A DNA stretch of 64,000 nt, taken from assembly GCF_002237445.1 (NCBI RefSeq), contig NZ_CP022527.1:1302001-1366000 (forward strand). The letters are read 5' to 3'. Source of the stretch: Neisseria sp. KEM232 (lineage in GTDB: Bacteria; Pseudomonadota; Gammaproteobacteria; Burkholderiales; Neisseriaceae). Position 1 is the stretch's first letter, and each line of letters opens with the position of its first letter. A model generated the notes under the pieces. That model did not search any database. It had not been told where the DNA came from and saw nothing but the letters and a program-made list of their open reading frames with translations. Positions 8,730 to 16,831 of the stretch are shown here, one piece after another. A program made the translations under genes and the position numbers.

Positions 8730-10493
8730 TCAGTAAACACGTTTGGCTGGTTCGATATAGTCGACGGTCAGCGGTTTGGTGTGAACCGGTTTGTAGGCTA
8801 AACGGTTGTCGGCGGAGTAGAACAAGGAGTGTTTCATCCAGTTTTCGTCGTCACGGTCGGGATGGTCGTCTGAAGCATGTGCGCCGCGGGATTCTTTGCG
8901 TGCTTCGGCTGCAACCAAGGTTGCCTTGGCTACTTCCATCAAATTGTCCAACTCCAATGCTTCGATGCGCGCGGTATTCCAAACCATACTTTTGTCACCG
9001 ATTTCGGTATTCTTGGCGCGCTCGTACAGTTTCAGGACTTTTTCCACGCCGTCTTTTAGGATGGCGTCGGTACGGAATACGCCGGCGTGGAGCTGGACGG
9101 TACGCTGTAATTCGTTGCGTAGGGCATCTACTTTTTCGCCGCCTGTTTGGTTGTTCAGTCGATCTAGGCGCTGTTTTGTCAGTTCTCCTGCATCAGCAGG
9201 AAGGGGTTTCCAGTCGGTCTGTTCTTTAACAAAAGCGATCATGCTGTCGCCGGCGGATTTGCCGAATACAACCAAGTCTAATAGGGAGTTGGTGCCCAAG
9301 CGGTTGGCACCGTGTACGGAGGCACAGGCGCATTCGCCTGCGGCATACAGCCCTTTTACGGGTACTTCCGGATTGTCTCCCTGAGGAATAACGACTTCGC
9401 CCAAATAGTTGGTAGGGATGCCGCCCATCATATAGTGTGTGGTCGGAACAACGGGGATCGGATCCTTAATCGGGTCGATGCCTGCAAATTGGATGGAGAT
9501 CTCGCGGATACCGGGCAGTTTTTCCATAATTTTTTCTGCACCGATATGGTCGATTTTCAGCAAGACGTGGTCTTTGTTTTTGCCGCAGCCGCGTCCTTCG
9601 TAAATTTCCATCGCCATGGCGCGGGAAACGACGTCGCGCGAAGCCAAGTCTTTCACAGTCGGTGCATAGCGTTCCATGAAACGCTCACCGTCGGCGTTGA
9701 GCAGAATGCCGCCTTCGCCGCGTACGCCTTCGGTAATCAGTACGCCCGCGCCTGCTACGCCGGTCGGATGGAACTGCCAAAACTCCATATCTTCCAACGG
9801 AATGCCTGAACGCGCACAGATGCCCAAGCCGTCACCGGTATTCATAAACGCATTGGTCGAGGAAGCATAAATACGGCCTGCTCCGCCGGTGGCAAACAGA
9901 ATGGCTTTCGCATGGAAGATATAAACATCGCCTGTTTCCATCTCCATAACGGTAACGCCGACAACGTCGCCGTTTTCGTCACGAATCAAATCCAATGCCG
10001 TCCATTCGACGAAAAATTGGGTGTTGGCGCGGACATTTTGCTGATACAGGGTATGCAGCATGGCATGGCCGGTACGGTCGGCAACGGCGCATGCACGTTC
10101 CACCGCACGTTTTCCGCGCTCGGCGGTATGTCCGCCGAACGGGCGCTGGTAGATTTTGCCGCTTTCGACACGGTCGAAAGGCATGCCCATGTGTTCGAGC
10201 TCGATGACGGCTTCAGGAGCGGCGCGGCACATAAATTCGATGGCGTCTTGGTCGCCCAGCCAGTCCGATCCTTTTACGGTGTCGTACATATGCCAGTCCC
10301 ACCGGTCTTCCTGAACGTTGCCCAGTGAGGCGGAAATACCGCCTTGCGCGGCAACGGTATGCGAACGAGTGGGGAAAACTTTGGATAATACGGCAGTGTT
10401 CAATCCTGCTTTGGAAAGCTGCAATGCGGCACGCAGACCAGCGCCGCCGCCGCCGACGATAACGGCATCAAATTTGCGAATGGGAAAACTCAT
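8730..10493 (-). CDS. sdhA: Succinate dehydrogenase flavoprotein subunit
   Basis: The 587-residue catalytic subunit oxidises succinate to fumarate. It carries the FAD dinucleotide-binding VGGGGAGLRAA near the N-terminus, the covalent-FAD histidine His45 in TRSHTVAAQGG, and the substrate-site HPTGVAGAGVLITEG and TTHYMMGGIPTN segments. The length is normal. It is the third gene of the sdhCDAB order, 12 bases after sdhD. The sdhE gene for its flavinylation factor is just downstream. Confidence 0.97.
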   Translation of the reverse strand: MSFPIRKFDAVIVGGGGAGLRAALQLSKAGLNTAVLSKVFPTRSHTVAAQGGISASLGNVQEDRWDWHMYDTVKGSDWLGDQDAIEFMCRAAPEAVIELEHMGMPFDRVESGKIYQRPFGGHTAERGKRAVERACAVADRTGHAMLHTLYQQNVRANTQFFVEWTALDLIRDENGDVVGVTVMEMETGDVYIFHAKAILFATGGAGRIYASSTNAFMNTGDGLGICARSGIPLEDMEFWQFHPTGVAGAGVLITEGVRGEGGILLNADGERFMERYAPTVKDLASRDVVSRAMAMEIYEGRGCGKNKDHVLLKIDHIGAEKIMEKLPGIREISIQFAGIDPIKDPIPVVPTTHYMMGGIPTNYLGEVVIPQGDNPEVPVKGLYAAGECACASVHGANRLGTNSLLDLVVFGKSAGDSMIAFVKEQTDWKPLPADAGELTKQRLDRLNNQTGGEKVDALRNELQRTVQLHAGVFRTDAILKDGVEKVLKLYERAKNTEIGDKSMVWNTARIEALELDNLMEVAKATLVAAEARKESRGAHASDDHPDRDDENWMKHSLFYSADNRLAYKPVHTKPLTVDYIEPAKRVY

Positions 10494-10505
10494 TTGTTCG
10501 TTCCT

Positions 10506-10850
10506 TTACCAGATTACTTTAAACGAATACACCGCGCACATAACCAGCCAGACGATGGTGGCGCAGTGCAGGGTCAGTCTCAAACCGAAGGGCTTGATAT
10601 AGTCCATCCAAAGATCGCGGATGCCGACCCATGCGTGAAGAAGCAAAGCGATAAAGGTTGTTTGGGTAAATACCTTGACCCAAGTCTTATCGAAAAACGC
10701 CTGCCACTGTGAATAGTCTTCTGCTCCGGACATTCCGAGCAAAAACAGAAAAAATACAGTCAGATAGATAATCATAAGAACAGCGGTAACACGCTGTGCC
10801 GCCCAGTCTCGCAGGCCGTAATGGGCGCCGGCCAGTTTGCGGTCTACCAT
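10506..10850 (-). CDS. sdhD: Succinate dehydrogenase membrane anchor subunit SdhD
   Basis: This 114-residue protein has three predicted membrane helices (about residues 20-40, 60-80, 90-112). It anchors SdhAB and helps form the quinone site and haem pocket. The LLLHAWVGIRDLWMDYIKP stretch, with a histidine near residue 72 suited to haem binding, is typical of proteobacterial SdhD. Its start overlaps the sdhC stop by seven bases, so the two are probably translated together. Confidence 0.93.
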   Translation of the reverse strand: MVDRKLAGAHYGLRDWAAQRVTAVLMIIYLTVFFLFLLGMSGAEDYSQWQAFFDKTWVKVFTQTTFIALLLHAWVGIRDLWMDYIKPFGLRLTLHCATIVWLVMCAVYSFKVIW

Positions 10851-11227
10851 AATGCCACTCCCAATACCAATGTCAGAGTCAGTGAAACGGCCAAAACCAA
10901 TTTGGCTGTTTTGCGGCAGGTTTGCAGTTCCAAACCTTTATGGGCGTCCAAGAACAGGAAACGGATGCCTGCGCACAAATGGTGCAGCAGCGCCCAAAGA
11001 ACGCCGATTAGAATCAGTTTGACCAGCGGATTGCCTACAACCGCTTTATACGATTCAAAAGTCTCCCCGCTGCTGAGCGAGCCTTCGAGCAGCATCAGCA
11101 ACACGGGGAGCATGATGAACAAAATCACGCCGCTGGCGCGATGGAGAATGGAGACTATCCCGGGAACGGGCAGGGCACGGATTAAAACCGGCATCTCCAA
11201 AAATACAGGCCGCTTTTTCGTCTGCAT
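10844..11227 (-). CDS. sdhC: Succinate dehydrogenase cytochrome b556 subunit SdhC
   Basis: This protein of 127 residues has three membrane helices and the family signatures SILHRASGVILF (quinone-site Ser/Arg) and LLHHLCAGIRFLFLD (haem histidine). It is first in the sdhCDAB operon. A longer frame upstream exists (16 more codons), but GAGGAATCAAAG before the ATG at 11227 supports this start. In pathogenic Neisseria the sdh leader is targeted by the Fur-controlled sRNA NrrF. That regulation is known for relatives and cannot be shown here. Confidence 0.93.
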   Translation of the reverse strand: MQTKKRPVFLEMPVLIRALPVPGIVSILHRASGVILFIMLPVLLMLLEGSLSSGETFESYKAVVGNPLVKLILIGVLWALLHHLCAGIRFLFLDAHKGLELQTCRKTAKLVLAVSLTLTLVLGVALW

Positions 11228-11801
11228 CTTTGATTCCTCTTTCAAACAGTAATTTTTCTCGAACTCAAAATCCAAGCTGCCAATAATGGTCGTAATATCG
11301 GCTACATTGGGCTACTTCAGCCCGTAATTTACCCTGTTTGTTGTGGATTGAATAGTCTTCCGTGTATTTTTTTTAATCTGTTTTTACAATTTTATTACAA
11401 ATAAAAACAACTTTCAGTTAATTTAATGGATTATTCATTAAAAGCAAAGTGTTACCTTGTTGCTGTGTATCCGTTTTGTTCCGTTGCAATATGCTTGGGA
11501 TTCTTACGGCGGCTTGAAACCGCATTTGGAAATAATCTTGTTATTTCAATATTTCAGAGAGTTGTTTTTATTTTCTTCTGCTCTATACAAATGTTTCCCG
11601 TTTTCTGTTTTTATCCTGTTTGGGTGTTGCCGCTACATCGGATTACAAACGGAGTTTTTCTTCTTTACACATCTTGATTAAATATTGTCCCATCAAGTAA
11701 ACTCAATGAAAGCTTGGTCGGGGCAGACTGCAAAACAATGTGCCGACGCGGCTTTCCGTATCGAACCGTTAATTTATTTTATGCAATAGGAGTCTTCGAG
11801 T
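11228..11801. promoter_or_regulatory. AT-rich divergent control region between sdhC and mdh
   Basis: This 574-base intergenic stretch is clearly more AT-rich than its surroundings and has no convincing gene. Two short overlapping open frames around 11426-11681 lack good start sites and family features. For mdh a plausible sigma-70 promoter is TTGATT (11674-11679), an 18-base spacer and TAAACT (11698-11703). The sdhC promoter must lie in the left part on the minus strand, but I could not single one out. Confidence 0.5.
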
Positions 11802-12779
11802 ATGAAATCACCTGTCCGTGTCGCAGTAACCGGTGCTGCCGGTCAAATCGGTTACGCTTTGCTGTTCCGCATTGCCAGCGGCGAAATGTTGGGCAAAGAC
11901 CAACCCGTTATTTTGCAGCTTTTGGATCTGCCGCAGGCGCAAAACGCCGTTAAAGGTGTGATGATGGAATTGCAGGACTGCGCCTTCCCGCTCTTGGCAG
12001 GCATGTTTACTACCGACGATCCCGAAGTGGCGTTCAAAGACGCGCAAATCGCCATTCTTGTCGGCTCGCGTCCGCGCAGCAAAGGCATGGAGCGCGCCGA
12101 CCTTTTGCAGGCCAATGCCGAAATCTTCACCGTTCAGGGCGCGGCGTTGAACAAAGTGGCCGACCGCAACGTGAAAGTGCTGGTTGTCGGCAATCCCGCC
12201 AACACCAACGCCTATATCGCCATGAAGTCCGCCCCCGATCTGCCCGCGAAAAACTTCACCGCTATGCTGCGTCTCGACCACAACCGCGCACTGAGCCAGA
12301 TTGCCGAGAAAACCGGCAAAGCCGTGGCCGACATCGAAAAACTGTGCGTATGGGGCAACCATTCGCCCACCATGTATGCCGACTACCGTTTCGCCACCAT
12401 CAACGGCGAAAGCGTGAAAGACATGATTAACGATCAGGCTTGGAACGCCGACGTCTTCCTGCCTACCGTCGGCAAACGTGGTGCAGCCATCATCGAAGCG
12501 CGCGGCCTGTCTTCCGCCGCATCCGCCGCCAATGCCGCCATCGACCATATCCGCGACTGGGTGCTGGGTACCAACGGCAAATGGGTGACTATGGGCATCC
12601 CGTCCGACGGCTCCTACGGCATCCCCGAAGGCACGGTTTTCGGTTTTCCCGTTACCTGCGAAAACGGCGAATACAAACTGGTGCGCGATTTGGCTATCGA
12701 CGATTTCAGCCGCGAGCGCATCAATATCACATTGAAAGAATTGGAAGACGAGAAAGCCGGTGTTGCCCACCTGCTGTAA
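11802..12779 (+). CDS. mdh: Malate dehydrogenase (NAD-dependent)
   Basis: This 325-residue enzyme oxidises malate to oxaloacetate. Visible features are the nucleotide-binding VTGAAGQIGYALLFRIA, the substrate-binding arginines in GSRPRSKGMERADLL, NPANTNAYI, the catalytic aspartate region LDHNRALSQ and the catalytic histidine in WGNHSPTMY. This is the cytosolic-type, about 325-residue MDH group common in Betaproteobacteria. AGGAG lies ten bases before the ATG. It is divergent from sdh and completes the TCA gene set. Confidence 0.97.
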   Translation: MKSPVRVAVTGAAGQIGYALLFRIASGEMLGKDQPVILQLLDLPQAQNAVKGVMMELQDCAFPLLAGMFTTDDPEVAFKDAQIAILVGSRPRSKGMERADLLQANAEIFTVQGAALNKVADRNVKVLVVGNPANTNAYIAMKSAPDLPAKNFTAMLRLDHNRALSQIAEKTGKAVADIEKLCVWGNHSPTMYADYRFATINGESVKDMINDQAWNADVFLPTVGKRGAAIIEARGLSSAASAANAAIDHIRDWVLGTNGKWVTMGIPSDGSYGIPEGTVFGFPVTCENGEYKLVRDLAIDDFSRERINITLKELEDEKAGVAHLL

Positions 12780-12788
12780 GCGCCAAAC

Positions 12789-12817
12789 AAAACTGCCGGC
12801 ATTGTCCGGCAGTTTTT
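12789..12817 (+). terminator. Rho-independent terminator of mdh
   Basis: AAACTGCCGG pairs with CCGGCAGTTT around a six-base loop, followed by T residues, ten bases after the mdh stop. It contains no uptake sequence. Confidence 0.88.
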
Positions 12818-12879
12818 CATTGTCTTTGCCGTCTTGTCTGCCGATGCCGCCGGCGGGTGGGAAATACGCCGCTGCCGCT

Positions 12880-12885
12880 ATATAA
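12880..12885 (+). promoter_or_regulatory. Candidate -10 element for the small membrane protein gene
   Basis: A consensus TATAAT lies about 30 bases upstream of the chosen start, in GCTATATAATCCC. No good -35 box is seen at the right distance, so it would be a weak or activated promoter. Confidence 0.4.
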
Positions 12886-12916
12886 TCCCGTCATGGCGAA
12901 CAGACGGAGGCGGGAA

Positions 12917-13117
12917 ATGCCGACAGAAAAAATCTACTACGCAGCAGTGATCCTGCTCTCTGCCGTTTCGATTCTGCTTTCGCCCTTTTTCTATGTCCGC
13001 CGCAGCCGTACCGCGCTGACCGTCCGTCCTCCGACCAGGCGGCAGTGGTATTGGGTGCTGGCCGTGAATACCGTCTTGTGTGCCGTTCTTTTGGCGGCTT
13101 GGTATCTCTGGTTTTAA
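12917..13117 (+). CDS. Small two-helix membrane protein, unknown function
   Basis: The predicted protein has 66 residues with two hydrophobic segments (about residues 7-28 and 46-66) joined by a basic linker (VRRSRTALTVRPPTRRQ), so it is probably an inner-membrane hairpin. The frame is open further upstream and there is an ATG at 12893. GGAGG at 12906-12910, six bases before the ATG at 12917, makes the latter the best start. A TATAAT sits upstream. I do not recognise a family. It ends 23 bases before the next gene and may share its transcript. Confidence 0.65.
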   Translation: MPTEKIYYAAVILLSAVSILLSPFFYVRRSRTALTVRPPTRRQWYWVLAVNTVLCAVLLAAWYLWF

Positions 13118-13140
13118 TTAGCATCAAAAAAGGAATTTTT

Positions 13141-13554
13141 ATGAAAAACATCTTGTTGGCCTCCGTGTTGCTGGCGGCGTCCGTATCCGCCCATTCCGCC
13201 GTCTATACCTGCAAAGACGCCTCCGGTCACACCGTTTATACGCAGGATCCGCGCGGCAGCAACTGCCATAAGAGCGATCTCGGCACTCCCTCCGTCTACT
13301 CGGCGCTGCCTGCGCCCGCCGTTTCCGTATCTTCTGCGGCTGCAACACAAAACAATGCTCCCGCCACCGACAGCCGGCCTGCAGACAACGGGCAGGCAGA
13401 AGCCCGCCAGCGTGTCGCGGCGGCAAAAAAAGCATTGGAAGAGGGTAAAAAAGTCCGTTACGGCAACGAGCGCAACTATGCCAAATATCTCGAACGCATC
13501 GCCAAACTGGAATCCGATGTCAAACAGGCCGAAGCGGCGCTGCAAAAACAGTAA
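13141..13554 (+). CDS. Exported DUF4124-type protein
   Basis: The protein has 137 residues and an N-terminal signal peptide (MKNILLASVLLAASVSAHS-A). A short mature domain follows, AVYTCKDASGHTVYTQDPRG, with the Cys and Gly/Asn pattern of the DUF4124 family of periplasmic proteins. After that come a low-complexity Ala/Pro/Ser stretch and a charged C-terminal helix (about 90-135) that looks like a coiled coil. AAGGAA precedes the ATG. The function is unknown. Many Betaproteobacteria carry several such proteins. Confidence 0.8.
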   Translation: MKNILLASVLLAASVSAHSAVYTCKDASGHTVYTQDPRGSNCHKSDLGTPSVYSALPAPAVSVSSAAATQNNAPATDSRPADNGQAEARQRVAAAKKALEEGKKVRYGNERNYAKYLERIAKLESDVKQAEAALQKQ

Positions 13555-13939
13555 TCCGGCAACTGATCTTTAAAGAGGCCGTCTGAAAACCCGGGCTGCG
13601 TTTTACCGTACGCAGCTTTGTTTTCAGACGGCCTTTTTGCGGATGGCGGTTTTATCTGTTTGGACGGCGGCATTTCTTGCTTTTTGGCTTTGTCAGGCCG
13701 TCTGAAACGGTTTTCAGACGGCCTGAACCGTGTTCGGAATATTCCTGCCGATACGAAAATCTGCCGACTTGCTTTGTTGCGGTTTGGTGGAAACGGTTGG
13801 CTCGGGTAAGGTTGCACCGTATCGCCTGCATGGTCTGCGGTTTCTTGCCCGTGTTTTGTTCGGAGGCCGTCTGAAAAAAAAGGCCGTCTGAAAACCCCTT
13901 TTCGGGTTTTCAGACGGCCTTGATGCGGTAGGACGGCTG
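13555..13939. repeat. Gene-free stretch made mostly of uptake-sequence inverted pairs
   Basis: This stretch lies between the DUF4124 gene and the infB 3' end. It holds an inverted DUS pair spanning 13577-13637, another at 13697-13724, a lone DUS at 13864-13875, and the infB terminator hairpin at 13880-13921. The bases between carry only short open frames without start signals. I see no other feature. Confidence 0.6.
13880..13921 (-). terminator. Terminator of infB (extended uptake-sequence hairpin)
   Basis: The inverted DUS pair is lengthened by AAAACCC/GGGTTTT to a 17-base-pair stem, 19 bases past the infB stop. Confidence 0.75.
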
Positions 13940-16819
13940 TTACAGCGAACGCGCCACTTCGACGATGTCGAAGCATTCGAGCTGGTCGCCTTCCATGATT
14001 TCGTTGTAGCCCTTAATCATCAGGCCGCACTCGAAGCCCATGCGCACTTCTTTCACGTCGTCTTTGAAGCGTTTGAGCGAGGAGAGTTCGCCGGTGTGGA
14101 TGACCACGTTGTTGCGGATGAGGCGGATGTGCGAATCGCGTTTGACGAGGCCGTCCGTCACCATACAGCCGGCGATGTTGCCGACTTTCGACACGCTGAT
14201 GACCTGTCGGATTTCCACCGTGCCGGTAATCTGCTCTTTCTCTTCCGGCGCCAGCATGCCGCTCATGGCGGCTTTTACGTCGTCGATGGCGTCGTAGATG
14301 ATGTTGTAGTAGCGGATTTCCACGTCTTCGTTTTCGGCCAGCTTGCGGGCGGAGGCGTCGGCGCGTACGTTAAAGCCAATGATGAAGGCGCCGGAGGCAA
14401 TCGCCAGATTGACGTCGGATTCGGTGATGCCGCCGACGCCGCTGTGCAGTACGTTGACTCTCACTTCGTCGGTGGACAGTTTTTTCAGGCTGCCTGAAAG
14501 CGCTTCGTAAGAGCCCTGAACGTCGGCCTTGATGATAACCGACAGCGACTGCGCCTGGTTCTCGCCCATATTGCTGAACATGTTTTCCAGCTTGGCGGCC
14601 TGCTGTTTGGCCAGACGCACGTCGCGGTATTTGCCTTGGCGGAACAGGGCGATTTCACGCGCTTTTTTCTCGTCGGCCAATACCATGGCGTCTTCTCCGG
14701 CGTTGGGTACGTCGGACAAACCGAGGATTTCAACGGGAATCGACGGGCCGGCTTCGCTGATGGCTTTGCCGTTTTCGTCGGTCATGGCGCGGATTTTGCC
14801 GAAAGCGGTACCGGCCAAGAGCATGTCGCCTTTTTTCAGCGTGCCGCTCTGCACCAGCAGGGTGGCGACGGCACCGCGTCCTTTGTCCAGACGGGCTTCG
14901 ACGATGATGCCTTTGGCGGGCGCGGCGACGGGGGCTTTCAGTTCCAGCACTTCGGCTTCGAGCAGCACGGCTTCGAGCAGGGCGTCGATATTGGTGCCTT
15001 TTTTGGCGGACACGTCGACAAACTGCACGTCGCCGCCCCAAACCTGGTCGATCACTTCGTGCGCGGTCAGCTCTTGGCGGATGCGCTCGGGATTGGCGGC
15101 TTCCTTATCGATTTTGTTGACGGCCACGACGATCGGCACGCCCGCCGCTTTGGCGTGGGCGATGGCTTCGATGGTCTGCGGCATCACGCCGTCGTCGGCG
15201 GCCACCACCAGAATCACGATGTCGGTGGCTTTCGCGCCGCGCGCGCGCATGGCGGTAAAGGCTTCGTGTCCCGGCGTATCAAGGAAGGTTACGACGCCGC
15301 GCGGGGTGTTCACGTGGTAGGCGCCGATGTGCTGGGTGATGCCGCCCGCTTCGCCCTGCACCACTTTGGCGCGGCGGATGTAGTCGAGCAGCGAGGTTTT
15401 GCCGTGGTCGACGTGACCCATCACGGTAACGACGGGCGGACGCGGCAGGGCTTCGGCATCGCTCTGCGCGGCGCCGTCTTCCAAGAAGGCTTCGGGGTCG
15501 TCGGCGGCGGCGGGTTTGCCGATGTGGCCGAGTTCTTCCACCACAATCAGCGCGGTGTCCTGGTCGAGCGATTGGTTGATGGTGACCATCATGCCCATCT
15601 TCATCAGGGCCTTGACCACTTCCACGCCTTTCACCGCCATTTTGTGCGCCAAATCGGCTACGGTGATGGTTTCAGGCACAAGAACTTCGTGCACGACGGG
15701 TTCGGTGGGTGCCTGGAAGCTGTGCTGGTTGGGCTCGAGTTTGAGTTTCTTGCCTTTTTTGCCGCCGCGCACGCGCTCGTCGTCGCGTCCGGCGTTGCGG
15801 TCTCGGCCGCCCTTGCCGCCTTTGCCTTTGGCGTTGCGGCCTTGGCCTTCGTCGTCGCGGCTGTTGCGACGCTCGTCTTTTTTACGGCCGCTGCCTGTGC
15901 CGTTGTCGGCAGGTGCGGCGGCGGATTTGGCTGGTTGGGCGGATGCGGCTGACAGGGGTTTCTGCTCACTGGGTTTGGCGCTGCGCTGGCCGCCCGCTTT
16001 GGCGGCGCGGGCTTCTTCCTGCGCCTGTTTTTTCGCGGCTTCGCGGCGCTCCTGCCGCTCTGCGCGTTCTTGTTTTTCACGCAGCAGTTTTTCCTGATGC
16101 TCGCGGAAGGCTTGGGCGCGGCGCTCTTCTTCGGCGCGGCGTTCTGCCTCTTGGGCGTTGACGACTTCCACAGGTGTCGGCAGCGGCTTGGGTTCTTTCG
16201 CTTTTTTCTCGCGGGCTTTTTTCGCCGGTTTGCCGTCTTTGGCGGCAGCTTCGGTTTTGGCGGTTTCTTTTGCTGCGGGTTCTGCGGCCGCAGGCTCGGA
16301 GGCCGTCTGAACGGCGGACGTTTCAGCTGCGGCTTCTGCTGCTGCCTGTTTGACCGGTTCGGCTTTGGCGCTCTGCGCTTTCTGCTGGGCGGCGGCACGC
16401 ACTTTGGCCGCTTCCGCCTCGGCCGCGGCGCGTGCGGCGGCGCGGGTGTCGTCTTGTGCGGCGGCGGGTGCGTTGTCAGGTTCGGAGGCCGTCTGAATGG
16501 CAGGCTGCGGTGCGGGTTCTGCGGCTGCGGGCTCGGAGGCCGTCTGAACGGCGGCCGCTTCGGCTGCCGACGGAATCACGACTTTGCGGCTGCGGCGGCG
16601 CTCCACGGCCACTCCCGCCACAGTGCTTTTTTCCACTTTGGTGCGGTTGATGCTGATGGTGCTGCCCACGGTTTGGGCGCGCAGGTGCGCTTTGTCGGCT
16701 TCGGTCAGGGTGTCGCTGCCGCTGCTTTTGGCGATGCCGTGTTTTTTCAGGTGTTCGAGCATGCGCTCGACGGACATTTTCGATTCGGCGGCAAATTGTT
16801 CTACTGTGCTGGTGCTCAT
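13940..16819 (-). CDS. infB: Translation initiation factor IF-2
   Basis: The 959-residue GTPase brings formyl-Met-tRNA to the 30S subunit and promotes subunit joining. It has an N-terminal IF2-N domain (about residues 1-55) and a long low-complexity Ala/Glu/Lys linker (about 60-375). The GTP-binding domain has VMGHVDHGKTSL (G1), DTPGHEAF (G3) and NKID (G4). Domains II-IV follow to the C-terminus. AAGGAGG precedes the ATG. The linker contains three near-identical units reading VQTASEP, each encoded by an embedded uptake sequence. It is third in the rimP-nusA-infB operon. Confidence 0.97.
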   Translation of the reverse strand: MSTSTVEQFAAESKMSVERMLEHLKKHGIAKSSGSDTLTEADKAHLRAQTVGSTISINRTKVEKSTVAGVAVERRRSRKVVIPSAAEAAAVQTASEPAAAEPAPQPAIQTASEPDNAPAAAQDDTRAAARAAAEAEAAKVRAAAQQKAQSAKAEPVKQAAAEAAAETSAVQTASEPAAAEPAAKETAKTEAAAKDGKPAKKAREKKAKEPKPLPTPVEVVNAQEAERRAEEERRAQAFREHQEKLLREKQERAERQERREAAKKQAQEEARAAKAGGQRSAKPSEQKPLSAASAQPAKSAAAPADNGTGSGRKKDERRNSRDDEGQGRNAKGKGGKGGRDRNAGRDDERVRGGKKGKKLKLEPNQHSFQAPTEPVVHEVLVPETITVADLAHKMAVKGVEVVKALMKMGMMVTINQSLDQDTALIVVEELGHIGKPAAADDPEAFLEDGAAQSDAEALPRPPVVTVMGHVDHGKTSLLDYIRRAKVVQGEAGGITQHIGAYHVNTPRGVVTFLDTPGHEAFTAMRARGAKATDIVILVVAADDGVMPQTIEAIAHAKAAGVPIVVAVNKIDKEAANPERIRQELTAHEVIDQVWGGDVQFVDVSAKKGTNIDALLEAVLLEAEVLELKAPVAAPAKGIIVEARLDKGRGAVATLLVQSGTLKKGDMLLAGTAFGKIRAMTDENGKAISEAGPSIPVEILGLSDVPNAGEDAMVLADEKKAREIALFRQGKYRDVRLAKQQAAKLENMFSNMGENQAQSLSVIIKADVQGSYEALSGSLKKLSTDEVRVNVLHSGVGGITESDVNLAIASGAFIIGFNVRADASARKLAENEDVEIRYYNIIYDAIDDVKAAMSGMLAPEEKEQITGTVEIRQVISVSKVGNIAGCMVTDGLVKRDSHIRLIRNNVVIHTGELSSLKRFKDDVKEVRMGFECGLMIKGYNEIMEGDQLECFDIVEVARSL
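16300..16548. repeat. Three uptake-sequence repeats inside the IF-2 linker
   Basis: AGGCCGTCTGAA occurs at 16300-16311, 16486-16497 and 16537-16548, all in the same orientation and in the same reading phase of infB. Each encodes the peptide VQTASEP or IQTASEP on the coding strand. The flanking bases (TTCTGCGGC...GCTCGG) are also shared between the first and third copies, so the unit was probably duplicated. Confidence 0.85.
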
Positions 16820-16831
16820 ACGGGTGCCTCC

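Noticed and set aside
11426..11681. Two overlapping 74-83 codon frames in the sdhC-mdh gap
   Set aside because: They are AT-rich and hydrophobic only because of base composition, overlap each other in different frames, and lack clear ribosome-binding sites and family features.
13618..13874. Short plus-strand frames in the 13555-13939 spacer
   Set aside because: They begin inside uptake-sequence hairpins and encode typical DUS translation products (FSDGL, GRLKR), with no start signals.
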